Shown piece by piece: positions 1-10,037 of a stretch of DNA of 64,000 bases; positions within the stretch are counted from its first letter, which is position 1; each line of letters opens with the position of its first letter. The stretch covers positions 47,488 through 111,487 of the forward strand of contig LBWM01000004.1 of NCBI GenBank assembly GCA_000993615.1, read 5' to 3'. The position numbers were made by a program, and so were the translations under genes. The notes under the pieces are model-generated. The model saw only the letters and a program-made list of their open reading frames with translations. It had not been told where the DNA came from and searched no databases. Origin of the DNA: Candidatus Peregrinibacteria bacterium GW2011_GWF2_39_17 (GTDB taxonomy: Bacteria; Patescibacteriota; Gracilibacteria; UBA1369; UBA12473).

Positions 1-1
1 C

Positions 2-64
2 ACTGATTATTCTTGGATTCGCAAAGTCCTTAAGCTTAAAAATTACGCCTCAAAAGGCATCTAA
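2..64 (+). CDS. C-terminal fragment of an upstream gene, probably ATP synthase delta subunit
   Basis: An open frame enters from the left edge and encodes about 20 residues, ending SKGI before a TAA stop, 41 nt before atpA. In most bacterial operons the gene before atpA is atpH, whose product links F1 to the peripheral stalk. The tail DYSWIRKVLKL loosely resembles the basic end of delta subunits. The assignment rests on gene order, since the fragment is too short for real homology. Confidence 0.4.
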   Translation, partial: TDYSWIRKVLKLKNYASKGI

Positions 65-105
65 ATTCATCTAATAATTTTCCATTTAATTTAAACCCTT
101 ATTCT

Positions 106-1620
106 ATGGCCCAAGACACCGCTATCCTACGCACCTTTTTAGAAGACCTTGAATCCGCTATTAAAAAAACGCAACTGGGAGGTGACGAAAAAGACCTCAA
201 TCAGGGGATTATTCAATCATACAAAGATGGTGTAATCCAAATTCAAGGCTTGGATGGACTGCGCATGAACGAAGTGGTTACCATTGAAGGCATTGAAACT
301 CAAGCCCTAGTCATGAACCTTGAAAAAGACAAAGTTTTTGCTTTAGTCTTACAGCCAAACGATGCCATCCGCGAAGGATTATTTGTAAAATCAACTGATC
401 TATTTTTATCAATCCCGGTTGGTGAAGAAATTATTGGACGCGTAGTCGACCCTTTAGGAACCCCCTTAGATGGAAAAGGAAACTATAAAGCGGAGAAACA
501 AATGCCTCTTGAAAACGAAGCACCAAATGTTATGGTTCGTAAATCAGTTCATCAACCGGTGCAAACCGGCATTGTGGCCATCGACTCTTTGGTGCCAATT
601 GGAAGAGGACAACGCGAATTAATTATTGGGGATCGTCAAACCGGTAAAACCACCGTGGCAATTGACACCATCATCAACCAGAAAAAAGAAAACATGATTT
701 GTATTTATGTGGCTGTGGCTCAACGAGAATCAAAAACCGCTCAAGTAATTGAAAACCTCAGAGCTAACGGAGCCATGGATTACACGATTATTGTTTCTGC
801 TCCAGCTGCCTCCACTGCTGTTTTACAATATCTAGCTCCCTATGCTGGCGCTGCAATCGCTGAATATTTTATGGCTAAAGGAAAAGATGTTTTGGTTATT
901 TATGATGATCTTTCTAAACACGCAGTAGCTTACCGTGAAATGTCACTCTTACTCCGCCGCCCACCTGGGAGAGAAGCCTATCCTGGTGATGTTTTTTACC
1001 TCCATAGCCGCCTTCTAGAAAGAGCTGCCAAACTTAATGACAAAAATGGGGGAGGCAGCATTACCGCTCTACCTATTATTGAAACCCAAGCTAATGACGT
1101 TTCCGCTTATATCCCCACTAATGTTATTTCCATTACAGACGGCCAGATTTTCCTGGAATCAGACTTATTCAATAAAGGAATTCGTCCCGCGATCAATGTT
1201 GGAATTTCCGTTTCCCGGGTAGGTGGAGCTGCACAAACTAAAATTATTAAAAAAGTTTCCGGAAGTGTAAAATTAGATTTAGCCCAATATTATGAACTAG
1301 AAGCTTTTTCCCAATTTGCCTCTGAATTGGACCAAACCACGAAAGACAAATTGACCCGCGGAAAAAGAGTTGTAGAAGCTCTTAAGCAAAAACAAAATAA
1401 TCCCTACGCTTTGTGGAAAGAAGTAGTTGTGCTTTATATCGCTACTAATGGTTACTTGGATTCAATTACAGAAATTAAAGTTGGCGAAAAAATAGAATCC
1501 CTCCTTGCCTTAATTGAATCTAGCCATCGAGATCTTGTTGATGAAATTCAAGAGAAAAAAGAATTTAGCGAAAAAATAGAAACCATGCTCAAAGAAATTC
1601 TAAATAACTTTTTTAAATAA
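106..1620 (+). CDS. atpA: F1Fo ATP synthase subunit alpha
   Basis: This is the non-catalytic nucleotide-binding subunit of the F1 head, which alternates with beta in the hexamer on the cytoplasmic face of the membrane. The 504-aa length is normal for the family. The Walker A motif GDRQTGKT lies at residues 175-182, and the typical C-terminal SRVGGAAQ region is present. An N-terminal helix precedes a beta-barrel domain. It is the first complete gene of the run atpA-atpG-atpD-atpC. No Shine-Dalgarno sequence precedes the ATG; the upstream bases are AT-rich. Confidence 0.97.
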   Translation: MAQDTAILRTFLEDLESAIKKTQLGGDEKDLNQGIIQSYKDGVIQIQGLDGLRMNEVVTIEGIETQALVMNLEKDKVFALVLQPNDAIREGLFVKSTDLFLSIPVGEEIIGRVVDPLGTPLDGKGNYKAEKQMPLENEAPNVMVRKSVHQPVQTGIVAIDSLVPIGRGQRELIIGDRQTGKTTVAIDTIINQKKENMICIYVAVAQRESKTAQVIENLRANGAMDYTIIVSAPAASTAVLQYLAPYAGAAIAEYFMAKGKDVLVIYDDLSKHAVAYREMSLLLRRPPGREAYPGDVFYLHSRLLERAAKLNDKNGGGSITALPIIETQANDVSAYIPTNVISITDGQIFLESDLFNKGIRPAINVGISVSRVGGAAQTKIIKKVSGSVKLDLAQYYELEAFSQFASELDQTTKDKLTRGKRVVEALKQKQNNPYALWKEVVVLYIATNGYLDSITEIKVGEKIESLLALIESSHRDLVDEIQEKKEFSEKIETMLKEILNNFFK

Positions 1621-1629
1621 TTATTCCTT

Positions 1630-2547
1630 ATGTCCGGTGCCCTTCTTGAAATTCGCAAAAAAATTGGCGGCGTAAAAAATACGCGCACCATTACCAAAGC
1701 CATGCAAATGGTTGCCGCTAGTAAAATGCGCCAATTCCAAAAACGCGCTATTTCCACCAGGGGATACGTTCAAGATTTATTAGCTATTTTAGCAAAAAAC
1801 CTCACTACTCAAGAATCAACAATTTACACAGAGAAAAGAAACCACGGCGCCACTTTATTTGTTCTTTATACCTCAGATAAAGGACTTTGCGGACCTTTAA
1901 ATAATAAAATAATTAATGCCCTTTTTCGTTCCAAAAAATGGCTAGAAACTCCTTTAGATCAACGAAAACTCCTAACTATCGGCAAAAAAAGCTATGATTA
2001 CGCCAAAACCAATAAAATTCCGGTATTAAAACATACCGGCCAAATTCCGGAAAAATTAACTCATCTTGATGCCATTAAAGTAGTCGAAACTATCCTTGAA
2101 ATTTGGGAAAAAGAAAAAATAAAAGAAGTAATTTTTGTGGCTCCTCATTATAAAAATTCATTTACTTTTTATCCAATAATCAAAACTTTTCTTCCTTTTT
2201 CGCAAAAAACCATTGAAAGCACCTTAGGCCCACTTCAGGCCACTCAAGAAAACCCAGAAAATCAAAACAAGCAGTTGGCAAGTAATCACTTTATGATTTT
2301 TGCTCCTTCGGAAGAACATGTCCTCAATAGACTTTATGAGCAATTGGTTCAAAGTTTGTTTATTCAGGCTTTTATGGAACTAAAAGCGTCTGAATATTCT
2401 AGTCGTATGATTGCCATGCAAAACGCTACCGATGCCGCGGATCGAATTACCAATGATCTAACTTTAGCCTATAACAAAGCTCGCCAAGCTGTTATTACGC
2501 AAGAAATTGCCGAACTGCTAGGTGGAGCAGCCAGTCTTGAAGAATAG
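1630..2547 (+). CDS. atpG: F1Fo ATP synthase subunit gamma
   Basis: This is the central rotor shaft of F1, which couples proton flow through Fo to catalysis in beta. Both conserved ends are clear: the N-terminal IRKKIGGVKNTRTITKAMQM helix and the C-terminal MQNATDAADRI/ITQEIAELL helix. These form the coiled-coil axle. At 305 aa it is slightly longer than many homologues, with the extra length in the middle Rossmann-like region. It starts 9 nt after atpA, which implies co-transcription. No ribosome-binding site is evident. Confidence 0.96.
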   Translation: MSGALLEIRKKIGGVKNTRTITKAMQMVAASKMRQFQKRAISTRGYVQDLLAILAKNLTTQESTIYTEKRNHGATLFVLYTSDKGLCGPLNNKIINALFRSKKWLETPLDQRKLLTIGKKSYDYAKTNKIPVLKHTGQIPEKLTHLDAIKVVETILEIWEKEKIKEVIFVAPHYKNSFTFYPIIKTFLPFSQKTIESTLGPLQATQENPENQNKQLASNHFMIFAPSEEHVLNRLYEQLVQSLFIQAFMELKASEYSSRMIAMQNATDAADRITNDLTLAYNKARQAVITQEIAELLGGAASLEE

Positions 2548-2578
2548 CTCCACATTTCAAAACTTTTAAAAAATTTAA

Positions 2579-3999
<1,421 letters not shown>

Positions 4000-4000
<1 letters not shown>

Positions 4001-4434
4001 TGTCTCTATCGCCCACTTTTAAATTAAATATTCGCACCCCAGACCAAAAAATCTACGAAAATGAGGCTCGCTCCATTTCGTTAAATTCTGATGACGGCCA
4101 AATGCAAATTTTTGCCAATCATGCTTCCTTAACCACTAGCATCACTTTTTCCAAAATTGTAGTCACCGAAGAAAATGTAGAGGAAATTTTTATGGTTCGA
4201 AATGGGATGCTTTTTATTAACAATCAGGAAAACACCGCTATTTTGCTAGCTCTATATTGCCAAAAACAATCAGAAGTAAGTCATCAAACTTCTAAAGAAT
4301 ATCTTGAATTCCTCGAAAAACAACTTCACGACGGATCCGACCTAAGTGAATTTCAAATTCTTTATTTGGAAGGAGAAAAGCTGGCCGTGGAGCAACAACT
4401 TGTGGGAATGGGGAACAATCCTTTGGCCAAATAG
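4000..4434 (+). CDS. atpC: F1Fo ATP synthase subunit epsilon
   Basis: This is the small rotor subunit that binds gamma and restrains ATP hydrolysis. The N-terminal beta-sandwich is recognisable (LNIRTPDQKIYENEARSI, then GQMQIFANHASL). The rest is divergent, and the C-terminal part is predicted helical. The 144-aa length fits the family. Its ATG overlaps the atpD stop by one base, and it closes the operon, facing a convergent gene 49 nt away. The assignment depends mostly on position plus the N-terminal domain. Confidence 0.9.
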
Positions 4435-4483
4435 CTTTTTAGAATTCCGGAAAGCTCGGGGCTGTGAGAATATGCCTCCATCT

Positions 4484-4951
4484 TTAATGGCTTCCCGGTC
4501 TTCTATTAGCATTAAATTCAGCTCTTTCTGTGGAAGTAAGCCTACAGTAGTCACCTAAAACACCATCCGGCATATTTGGAAAAACATTTCTTCCATCACC
4601 TGGCGGAATTACTGCGCAACTTTTCTCCCAGATAGTACGAGAAACCTTACTTATTTTTTCGACTGCACTAAAACAAATATCTAAAGCCTCAAATCTAGCT
4701 TCATCTGTTGGAAAAATAGGAGTTACCTCTCCTACCTTCTTAGTGTTACTAACAAGTACACAATTGCGAATGCCCCTTTCTGGAGATGCTGCTGCCCTAG
4801 GATCCATAACTTCGGTAATACGAACAGCAGTCTGCCCACTGTTTTGTTGTATTGAGTCAGGCGGTTCTGCTAAAACAGGACTGGGAGTAGCCATAATTAA
4901 AGCCGCTGAAGCCAAAGCCATACGGCCGAATGATGGTAATGATAATTTCAT
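4484..4951 (-). CDS. Secreted hypothetical protein with four cysteines
   Basis: I do not recognise a family for this 155-aa protein. It has a clear signal peptide: a basic N-terminus, a hydrophobic MALASAALIMA segment, and a likely cleavage after VLA at residue 28. The mature part has four cysteines, suggesting two disulfides outside the membrane. A plausible promoter (TTGACT at 4996-5001, 17-bp spacer, TTTAAT at 4973-4978) lies upstream on the minus strand. It converges with atpC and follows the EDR1-like gene on the same strand. Confidence 0.6.
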   Translation of the reverse strand: MKLSLPSFGRMALASAALIMATPSPVLAEPPDSIQQNSGQTAVRITEVMDPRAAASPERGIRNCVLVSNTKKVGEVTPIFPTDEARFEALDICFSAVEKISKVSRTIWEKSCAVIPPGDGRNVFPNMPDGVLGDYCRLTSTERAEFNANRRPGSH

Positions 4952-5006
4952 AAAAAAGCGTAATTAGGAAAAATTAAAACATTAAATTATAAAAAAGTCA
5001 ATAGTC

Positions 5007-6104
5007 TTATTTTTGCCACCTGTTCCCCCCTCGCCGCCCTCGATTTCTCAAATCAAGCGTTTCTCCTCCAATAGTTCCTACCTTTCTCTCGCTACCATCA
5101 AATCGCATATACTGTTTGGCCTCTACTGACTGCTGTGGGTAAAACTGATCCCTATTTTGCATCAATTCCACGACCTGATAGTCTCCATCTAAAAAAACAA
5201 CATTCCAAGCATGATAACCCGTTGGCTCCCCATAAGCTCCTCTAACCAATCTCAACGGAATTTCCTCACGATCAGCCAAATATTTTAATAAACCAGCCCG
5301 ATGACGACATTCACCAAAACACATAGCTCCAATCGGCATTGCTGATAAATTTCCATTGTCAAAATACCTGTTTGCGAATTCCTTAATTTCCTCCCAGGAA
5401 GGCATTCCCTCTCTCTTACTCGGCCTTCCACTAAAATGCCATTTTACAAATCTAGCAAGTGCTTTAATTTTCTGCTCCAAAGTAGTAGCCTTATAACCAT
5501 TCAAATATTGATGCGCCTCGTCAGTAATTCTTCTTAAATCAGGATCACTTTTAGTATCAAATTTTTCTACTACCTCAAACGGATAAACAGTAGGAGCTGT
5601 TCGCTTATCTCGATCTAAGCTAAATTCAATATTAAAAGTAGTGTAAAAAAACCCATCCGCCATCCTTTCGTCAAAGTCAAGAAAGCCGGTCCGCAAATAC
5701 TTTAAACTTTGAAAAACAGGATTTCTCTTTAAATCCTCTAACCTAAGTCGCAAAATTCCTTTCGTTGTTCTCAATATTACTTGCGATAAATCCGCCGCCA
5801 ATTCTACCCCTTCTATACACGGGATTAAGTTATTTCTATATTTTCTCTCACCTACTGGTGAAACTCTACTATAAATTCTGACTAATGATTCCTTACCAAC
5901 CACCAAAGGCCGTTTTAAATCTCCTTCAACAATACCTACCACCTTAGCCTGGATTAAATCTTGTACGGAGCTTACCACTGCATCACCCTCTTCGATTTTT
6001 TCTAATCTAACTCTCAGCCCTTCTTCCCCATTAACCAAAAAAGCGGTTAGCACTTCTAGGAAATCCGGATCCGAAGTTCTGGGCTTTAAAATTTGTGTTT
6101 CCAT
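5007..6104 (-). CDS. EDR1/transglutaminase-like papain-fold protein
   Basis: This 365-aa protein has no signal peptide. Residues about 255-318 match the EDR1-type branch of the transglutaminase-like superfamily. The Cys motif GECRHRAGLLKYLAD has C266, YHAWNVVFLDG has H298, and E313 follows in VVELM, giving the order Cys, His, acid. The N-terminal about 190 residues are unassigned, and the tail is Gly/Arg-rich. EDR1 domains are best known from plant CTR1-like kinases; here no kinase domain is attached. A TATAAT box at 6128-6133 on the minus strand gives a short leader. The substrate is unknown. Confidence 0.6.
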   Translation of the reverse strand: METQILKPRTSDPDFLEVLTAFLVNGEEGLRVRLEKIEEGDAVVSSVQDLIQAKVVGIVEGDLKRPLVVGKESLVRIYSRVSPVGERKYRNNLIPCIEGVELAADLSQVILRTTKGILRLRLEDLKRNPVFQSLKYLRTGFLDFDERMADGFFYTTFNIEFSLDRDKRTAPTVYPFEVVEKFDTKSDPDLRRITDEAHQYLNGYKATTLEQKIKALARFVKWHFSGRPSKREGMPSWEEIKEFANRYFDNGNLSAMPIGAMCFGECRHRAGLLKYLADREEIPLRLVRGAYGEPTGYHAWNVVFLDGDYQVVELMQNRDQFYPQQSVEAKQYMRFDGSERKVGTIGGETLDLRNRGRRGGNRWQK

Positions 6105-6127
6105 TTTCTTTAATTAGGGAATTAAAG

Positions 6128-6133
6128 ATTATA
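6128..6133 (-). promoter_or_regulatory. -10 box for the EDR1-like gene
   Basis: TATAAT on the minus strand, about 24 nt before the ATG at 6104. It shares the 104-bp divergent intergenic region with the plus-strand promoter at 6171-6179. Confidence 0.5.
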
Positions 6134-6170
6134 CAACCTTCTGAAATAGATAGCAATCTTAATGAAAATA

Positions 6171-6179
6171 TGTTATAAT
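6171..6179 (+). promoter_or_regulatory. Extended -10 promoter for the 893-aa ORFan
   Basis: TGTTATAAT matches the extended -10 consensus TGnTATAAT. No good -35 is visible. The predicted start site is near 6186, giving a leader of about 23 nt before the ATG at 6209. Confidence 0.6.
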
Positions 6180-6208
6180 TAAAAGATAATTATTTCACCT
6201 TCTCCCTT

Positions 6209-8890
6209 ATGTTTTCATATTTTTACCCCCTTTACCCCGCACGTCTAATCTATCGCGAGGTAAAACGTGAGGTAAAAACTGAAACGCGATCAGAAAAAAC
6301 TTCTTCGTGTACCGTTGAAGGATTAAATGAATGTCTTGAAACCATAAATACCCTCGATGCCAAACTCGCTCTTTTGAGTGAACTTTTGGCCAAAGAATTC
6401 GAACGCAAAAATGAGTCTGGCATTTCAAAAGGATTTGCCATGATGAAAAAATTACTCAGCGAGCAACTAAACAAAGGAGATCAGGCGACAACTGAAAAAG
6501 TAATTACCACTATTGAAAATAGTTATTTGATTCCAAAAAGAAGAGCGATTGCGATCCAAGGAACATTCGTCGAAAATCCTCGCCTAACTGCAATGGCAGC
6601 TATCGACTATCGTACCGAAATGAAACCCCTTGATCGCTACACCCGTGAAGCAGTTTTGGCAGAAGTACAATTTGAACGATTACCTCAAGAGGAAAAAGAA
6701 TTAATTCAAGCCGCCCAAATAGCCAATTTCGCTGCTGTTAGCCTTTACGACAAAACTCCGGGATGGACCAATGACGATTCTACTCAAATTCGCGAACAAA
6801 ATTACACTACAGTTTTTCAAGAAAAAGAAGATTGGACAGAAGAAGGGAAAAACATAGATCCAAACACCATGAGCCCCTACGTTTTCTATAGTTTATTTAT
6901 TAAAAGATACGTAGGAAATTCAACCCCTAATGAGGCTAGAATACGCCTTAGAAATCGCCAACTGGTCATTGCTTTTCTGCAAACCGATGGCGCTAATATT
7001 CCAAAAACATTGCGAGCTCAAATTTACATTGATTTAGCCAATAGTTTCCTGCTCTATAGCCATCCTCCACATCAAGCTAAAACCACCATCAAAGAATACA
7101 ACCCTGTTTTAGCCCAAAAATTCTTAGATCAAGCGATTTCCATGTTAGAACCGATTAATTCCCCGCCCACGGCTCTGCATAGCGCGATCTCTTCATTCCC
7201 AGAACCTTCAGACCGAGAAAAATGGAAAATCGATCAAATTAATTTAGCCTATGCTCATTATAGACGAGCCAAACTGCAAAGCGAAAACACTAAAGAACGA
7301 AAAACCACTACTCCCAACCCCTCCATTATTGCTGAATTTGAAAAATCACTATCTTTATGGCCTCTGACCAGCACTTTTTTCGACTACACTAACTACTTAT
7401 GGCGGTTCAGGGGACAAACCCAAAAAGTCGCTGCTATTTGTGATCGCGCCGAAAAAAACCTTCAAGATCACAAATACCTCTATGCGGATAAAACCCCTCC
7501 TACCCTAAGCACCCGGCGAATCGCCGAAATCCGCATCGCATGCTTACAACGTTTACTTCTCTACGATTACAATATCGAAGGGGTTGACCCCTTATTCCAA
7601 AAACTTGAAAAGTTTAAACCAGAATACGACTATGAATTTCAAATTCTTAAATCAAATTATGAACGAAATAAACGCATCCACCGTCTAAGAGAAGAATTTT
7701 TATCTAAAACACCAGCAAAACGCCGTGAAATAATTGCCTCACACTTTAGTGACACTCCTCCTGGCACTAGAGCAGAATTGCTGTATCGTTATGAACATTC
7801 TGCTGTAATAGCCGTACAACAAGAATTTAAAAATTTGATCACCAAAAAATCCTTGCGCTGTAAAAAAGAAATCGAAGCTTTATTACCAATTATCGCGCGC
7901 AATTCCGCAGACTGGAAACTCCTTGAAGCGCATCTTTTTGATGATTACGCCCCAAATGAAGTCCAGCATCGTCCGAACAGAAAACGAGCTTTCGATTATT
8001 ATAAAGAAGCGCTTACCATGAAAGACAATTCCGGAAAATCTCTACTGGGTGAATTCCATGTTTTTACCGCCATTGCTCGATGCTATCGTTTTCTCAACAG
8101 CCCAGATCAATACAGTGCTTCGGATTATAGTATCTCAGGTGGATTGTCGATTGGCACCGAACTCGTATTAGATCATGAAAAAAATCACTTTACGATCAAA
8201 GATCCCTCGGATTTAGTAATTCTCTATCAAGATGCAAACGGGCGTGGTATAGCGATCAATCGCTATTTAAATTTACCGGAAAGCCTGGGATGGGAATATC
8301 TAAAAGGCCAGTTAAGTAATACTAACGGACTACCCGACCTTATAAAGAAAAGGCGAGAATTACTTAAGAGACGCCGTATCCTAAGTAGTCAACTTAGGGA
8401 AATAGCAGATAAAATAACTAAAAACAAACATCCGGATGAGCAAGTCGATAATTTTTATCGTTTATATGAAGAAGACGAAAACTGGGAACAAATTTTCACT
8501 CCAGAAAATTTCTCCCTAGCATCAAAAAAATTTGGAGTAAATCTTCGTCAACTCCTAGAAGAGTACTATCAAACTATACCATTTCAACTTAGCCAAATCG
8601 AAGCGATCTTGCGACCTGAGGCCGCCGGTGGAATTTATTGGATCCAAAAAAATCCAAAGACTGGTCATTTGCAAATTCTTTCGAGGCCAATTACTTCCTT
8701 TACACAAGATAATGAACCACCTGATTCTAAAACCAACAAAATAAATTTCCCAATAAAAGGATTTTCATGCGATACTTTACATTTACCAGGAAAAGGGTAC
8801 TACGGGGCAACAACACCCTTATTAGAACTAGCGTTCGCCCTAACAGAAAATAACCCTCCTAAATGGCTCGATGTAGTTAATGACTATTAA
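6209..8890 (+). CDS. Large helical hypothetical protein, possibly TPR-like
   Basis: I do not recognise this 893-aa protein. It has no signal peptide and no membrane segment, so it is probably cytoplasmic. Most of it reads as amphipathic helices rich in Lys, Glu, Leu and Arg. The middle (about residues 270-480) has helix pairs with A/Y/L spacing like tetratricopeptide repeats. The last about 200 residues include a coiled-coil-like stretch (LLKRRRILSSQLREIADKI) and a beta-rich C-terminal part. The gene is transcribed divergently from the EDR1-like gene and converges with another TPR-like ORFan. The function is unknown. Confidence 0.7.
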   Translation: MFSYFYPLYPARLIYREVKREVKTETRSEKTSSCTVEGLNECLETINTLDAKLALLSELLAKEFERKNESGISKGFAMMKKLLSEQLNKGDQATTEKVITTIENSYLIPKRRAIAIQGTFVENPRLTAMAAIDYRTEMKPLDRYTREAVLAEVQFERLPQEEKELIQAAQIANFAAVSLYDKTPGWTNDDSTQIREQNYTTVFQEKEDWTEEGKNIDPNTMSPYVFYSLFIKRYVGNSTPNEARIRLRNRQLVIAFLQTDGANIPKTLRAQIYIDLANSFLLYSHPPHQAKTTIKEYNPVLAQKFLDQAISMLEPINSPPTALHSAISSFPEPSDREKWKIDQINLAYAHYRRAKLQSENTKERKTTTPNPSIIAEFEKSLSLWPLTSTFFDYTNYLWRFRGQTQKVAAICDRAEKNLQDHKYLYADKTPPTLSTRRIAEIRIACLQRLLLYDYNIEGVDPLFQKLEKFKPEYDYEFQILKSNYERNKRIHRLREEFLSKTPAKRREIIASHFSDTPPGTRAELLYRYEHSAVIAVQQEFKNLITKKSLRCKKEIEALLPIIARNSADWKLLEAHLFDDYAPNEVQHRPNRKRAFDYYKEALTMKDNSGKSLLGEFHVFTAIARCYRFLNSPDQYSASDYSISGGLSIGTELVLDHEKNHFTIKDPSDLVILYQDANGRGIAINRYLNLPESLGWEYLKGQLSNTNGLPDLIKKRRELLKRRRILSSQLREIADKITKNKHPDEQVDNFYRLYEEDENWEQIFTPENFSLASKKFGVNLRQLLEEYYQTIPFQLSQIEAILRPEAAGGIYWIQKNPKTGHLQILSRPITSFTQDNEPPDSKTNKINFPIKGFSCDTLHLPGKGYYGATTPLLELAFALTENNPPKWLDVVNDY

Positions 8891-8903
8891 AAAACCAAAA
8901 TCC

Positions 8904-9977
8904 CTAATCTGTTAACCCTAAGTCCTCTAAAATTACCATTTTAGGTGCTAGAGCTGCTGCAATATCTTTATTTTGCGAATATAAATTCAAAACATTGCCC
9001 GCAAACAACTTAGCCTTTTCAACCAAGCCTTGCTCATAAGCATTGATCGCCTGCTCAAAATAAACGTCAAAGTATAAGCCTACTATTACTTTATTATAAT
9101 GAAGAAAGTCGTTTTCATCTAAATAATCGCTCTTCGAAATAAAACTTTCCAAATAATCAACCAATTGCAAAGCTTCCTCTATCTTAGATATAAACCCAGC
9201 TTGATCACGCAATAAACGACTAACTGTTGCTTGAGCTATTTTTGCTATTACGATTTCTTCTAAAGTATTAGCGGCTCGTCTATCTTTTTGGATATTCTTA
9301 AGATCATCACATTCCAATAAATCGTAAAATTCATTCCCAAGAACAATTACCTGGGCCTCCAAATTTTGATAAAAAGCATTTAAGCCATTTGCATCCAACG
9401 TCTCAAGTTTAGCTAAAAAATTTTCATCAAGATATCTATCTAAAATAGAAACAAAAGCCCTATCAACCTCAACCTGAGCCCGTGATAATTTTTGTTTACA
9501 AGCTTGCCCCCTAGTAGGACTACCTTCTAAATAAAAAAGAGCCAAATCCTCATAAAATGCCGCCAATTCAAAATCCCCTTCATGGTAAGCTATATCGCCC
9601 AAATTTCTTGCATTGATAGCTGCCCGTTCCATTTTCCCATTTTCAAATTCCAGGTTTAACATTTCCTCCAAAACACGTTTTTTTGCACCCCTATCATCCT
9701 TTTCATTTACCTCCTTCCAATCCACCATTAATCTTGCTCGGGTTTCTTTATATTTCTCAAGTTTAGCATCTCTTAATTTATCATCCTCATTAGCAGATCC
9801 ATCTAGTGCCTTTTTTTTGCCATCATTCACCAAATTCACCCGATTTTGAACACCACCAGTAACATCCGCTATATCTGGCGTGGTTAAAGTTGCATCCAAA
9901 GATCCCGTTTTACTTGGATATAAAGAAAGCCCAGCCGCACATGCCAATCCTAATTTTAACGCATTCCCTAACTCCAT
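8904..9977 (-). CDS. Hypothetical helical-repeat protein, possibly exported
   Basis: This 357-aa protein is of unknown family. A short hydrophobic stretch (residues 8-20, LGLACAAGLSLYP) could be a weak signal peptide or anchor. The remainder is almost entirely helical, with TPR-like pairs around residues 115-160 (AARN/GDIAYHEGDFELAAFYEDLALFYLEG), the classic A-x-YY-A-L spacing. It lies tail-to-tail with the 893-aa ORFan, 13 nt apart. Both may act as protein-interaction scaffolds, but that is inference only. Confidence 0.6.
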   Translation of the reverse strand: MELGNALKLGLACAAGLSLYPSKTGSLDATLTTPDIADVTGGVQNRVNLVNDGKKKALDGSANEDDKLRDAKLEKYKETRARLMVDWKEVNEKDDRGAKKRVLEEMLNLEFENGKMERAAINARNLGDIAYHEGDFELAAFYEDLALFYLEGSPTRGQACKQKLSRAQVEVDRAFVSILDRYLDENFLAKLETLDANGLNAFYQNLEAQVIVLGNEFYDLLECDDLKNIQKDRRAANTLEEIVIAKIAQATVSRLLRDQAGFISKIEEALQLVDYLESFISKSDYLDENDFLHYNKVIVGLYFDVYFEQAINAYEQGLVEKAKLFAGNVLNLYSQNKDIAAALAPKMVILEDLGLTD

Positions 9978-10037
9978 ATTATAAAATTTTAAATAAACCC
10001 ATACTACTTCGCTTTTAAATGAGCAAAAGAAAATAAT

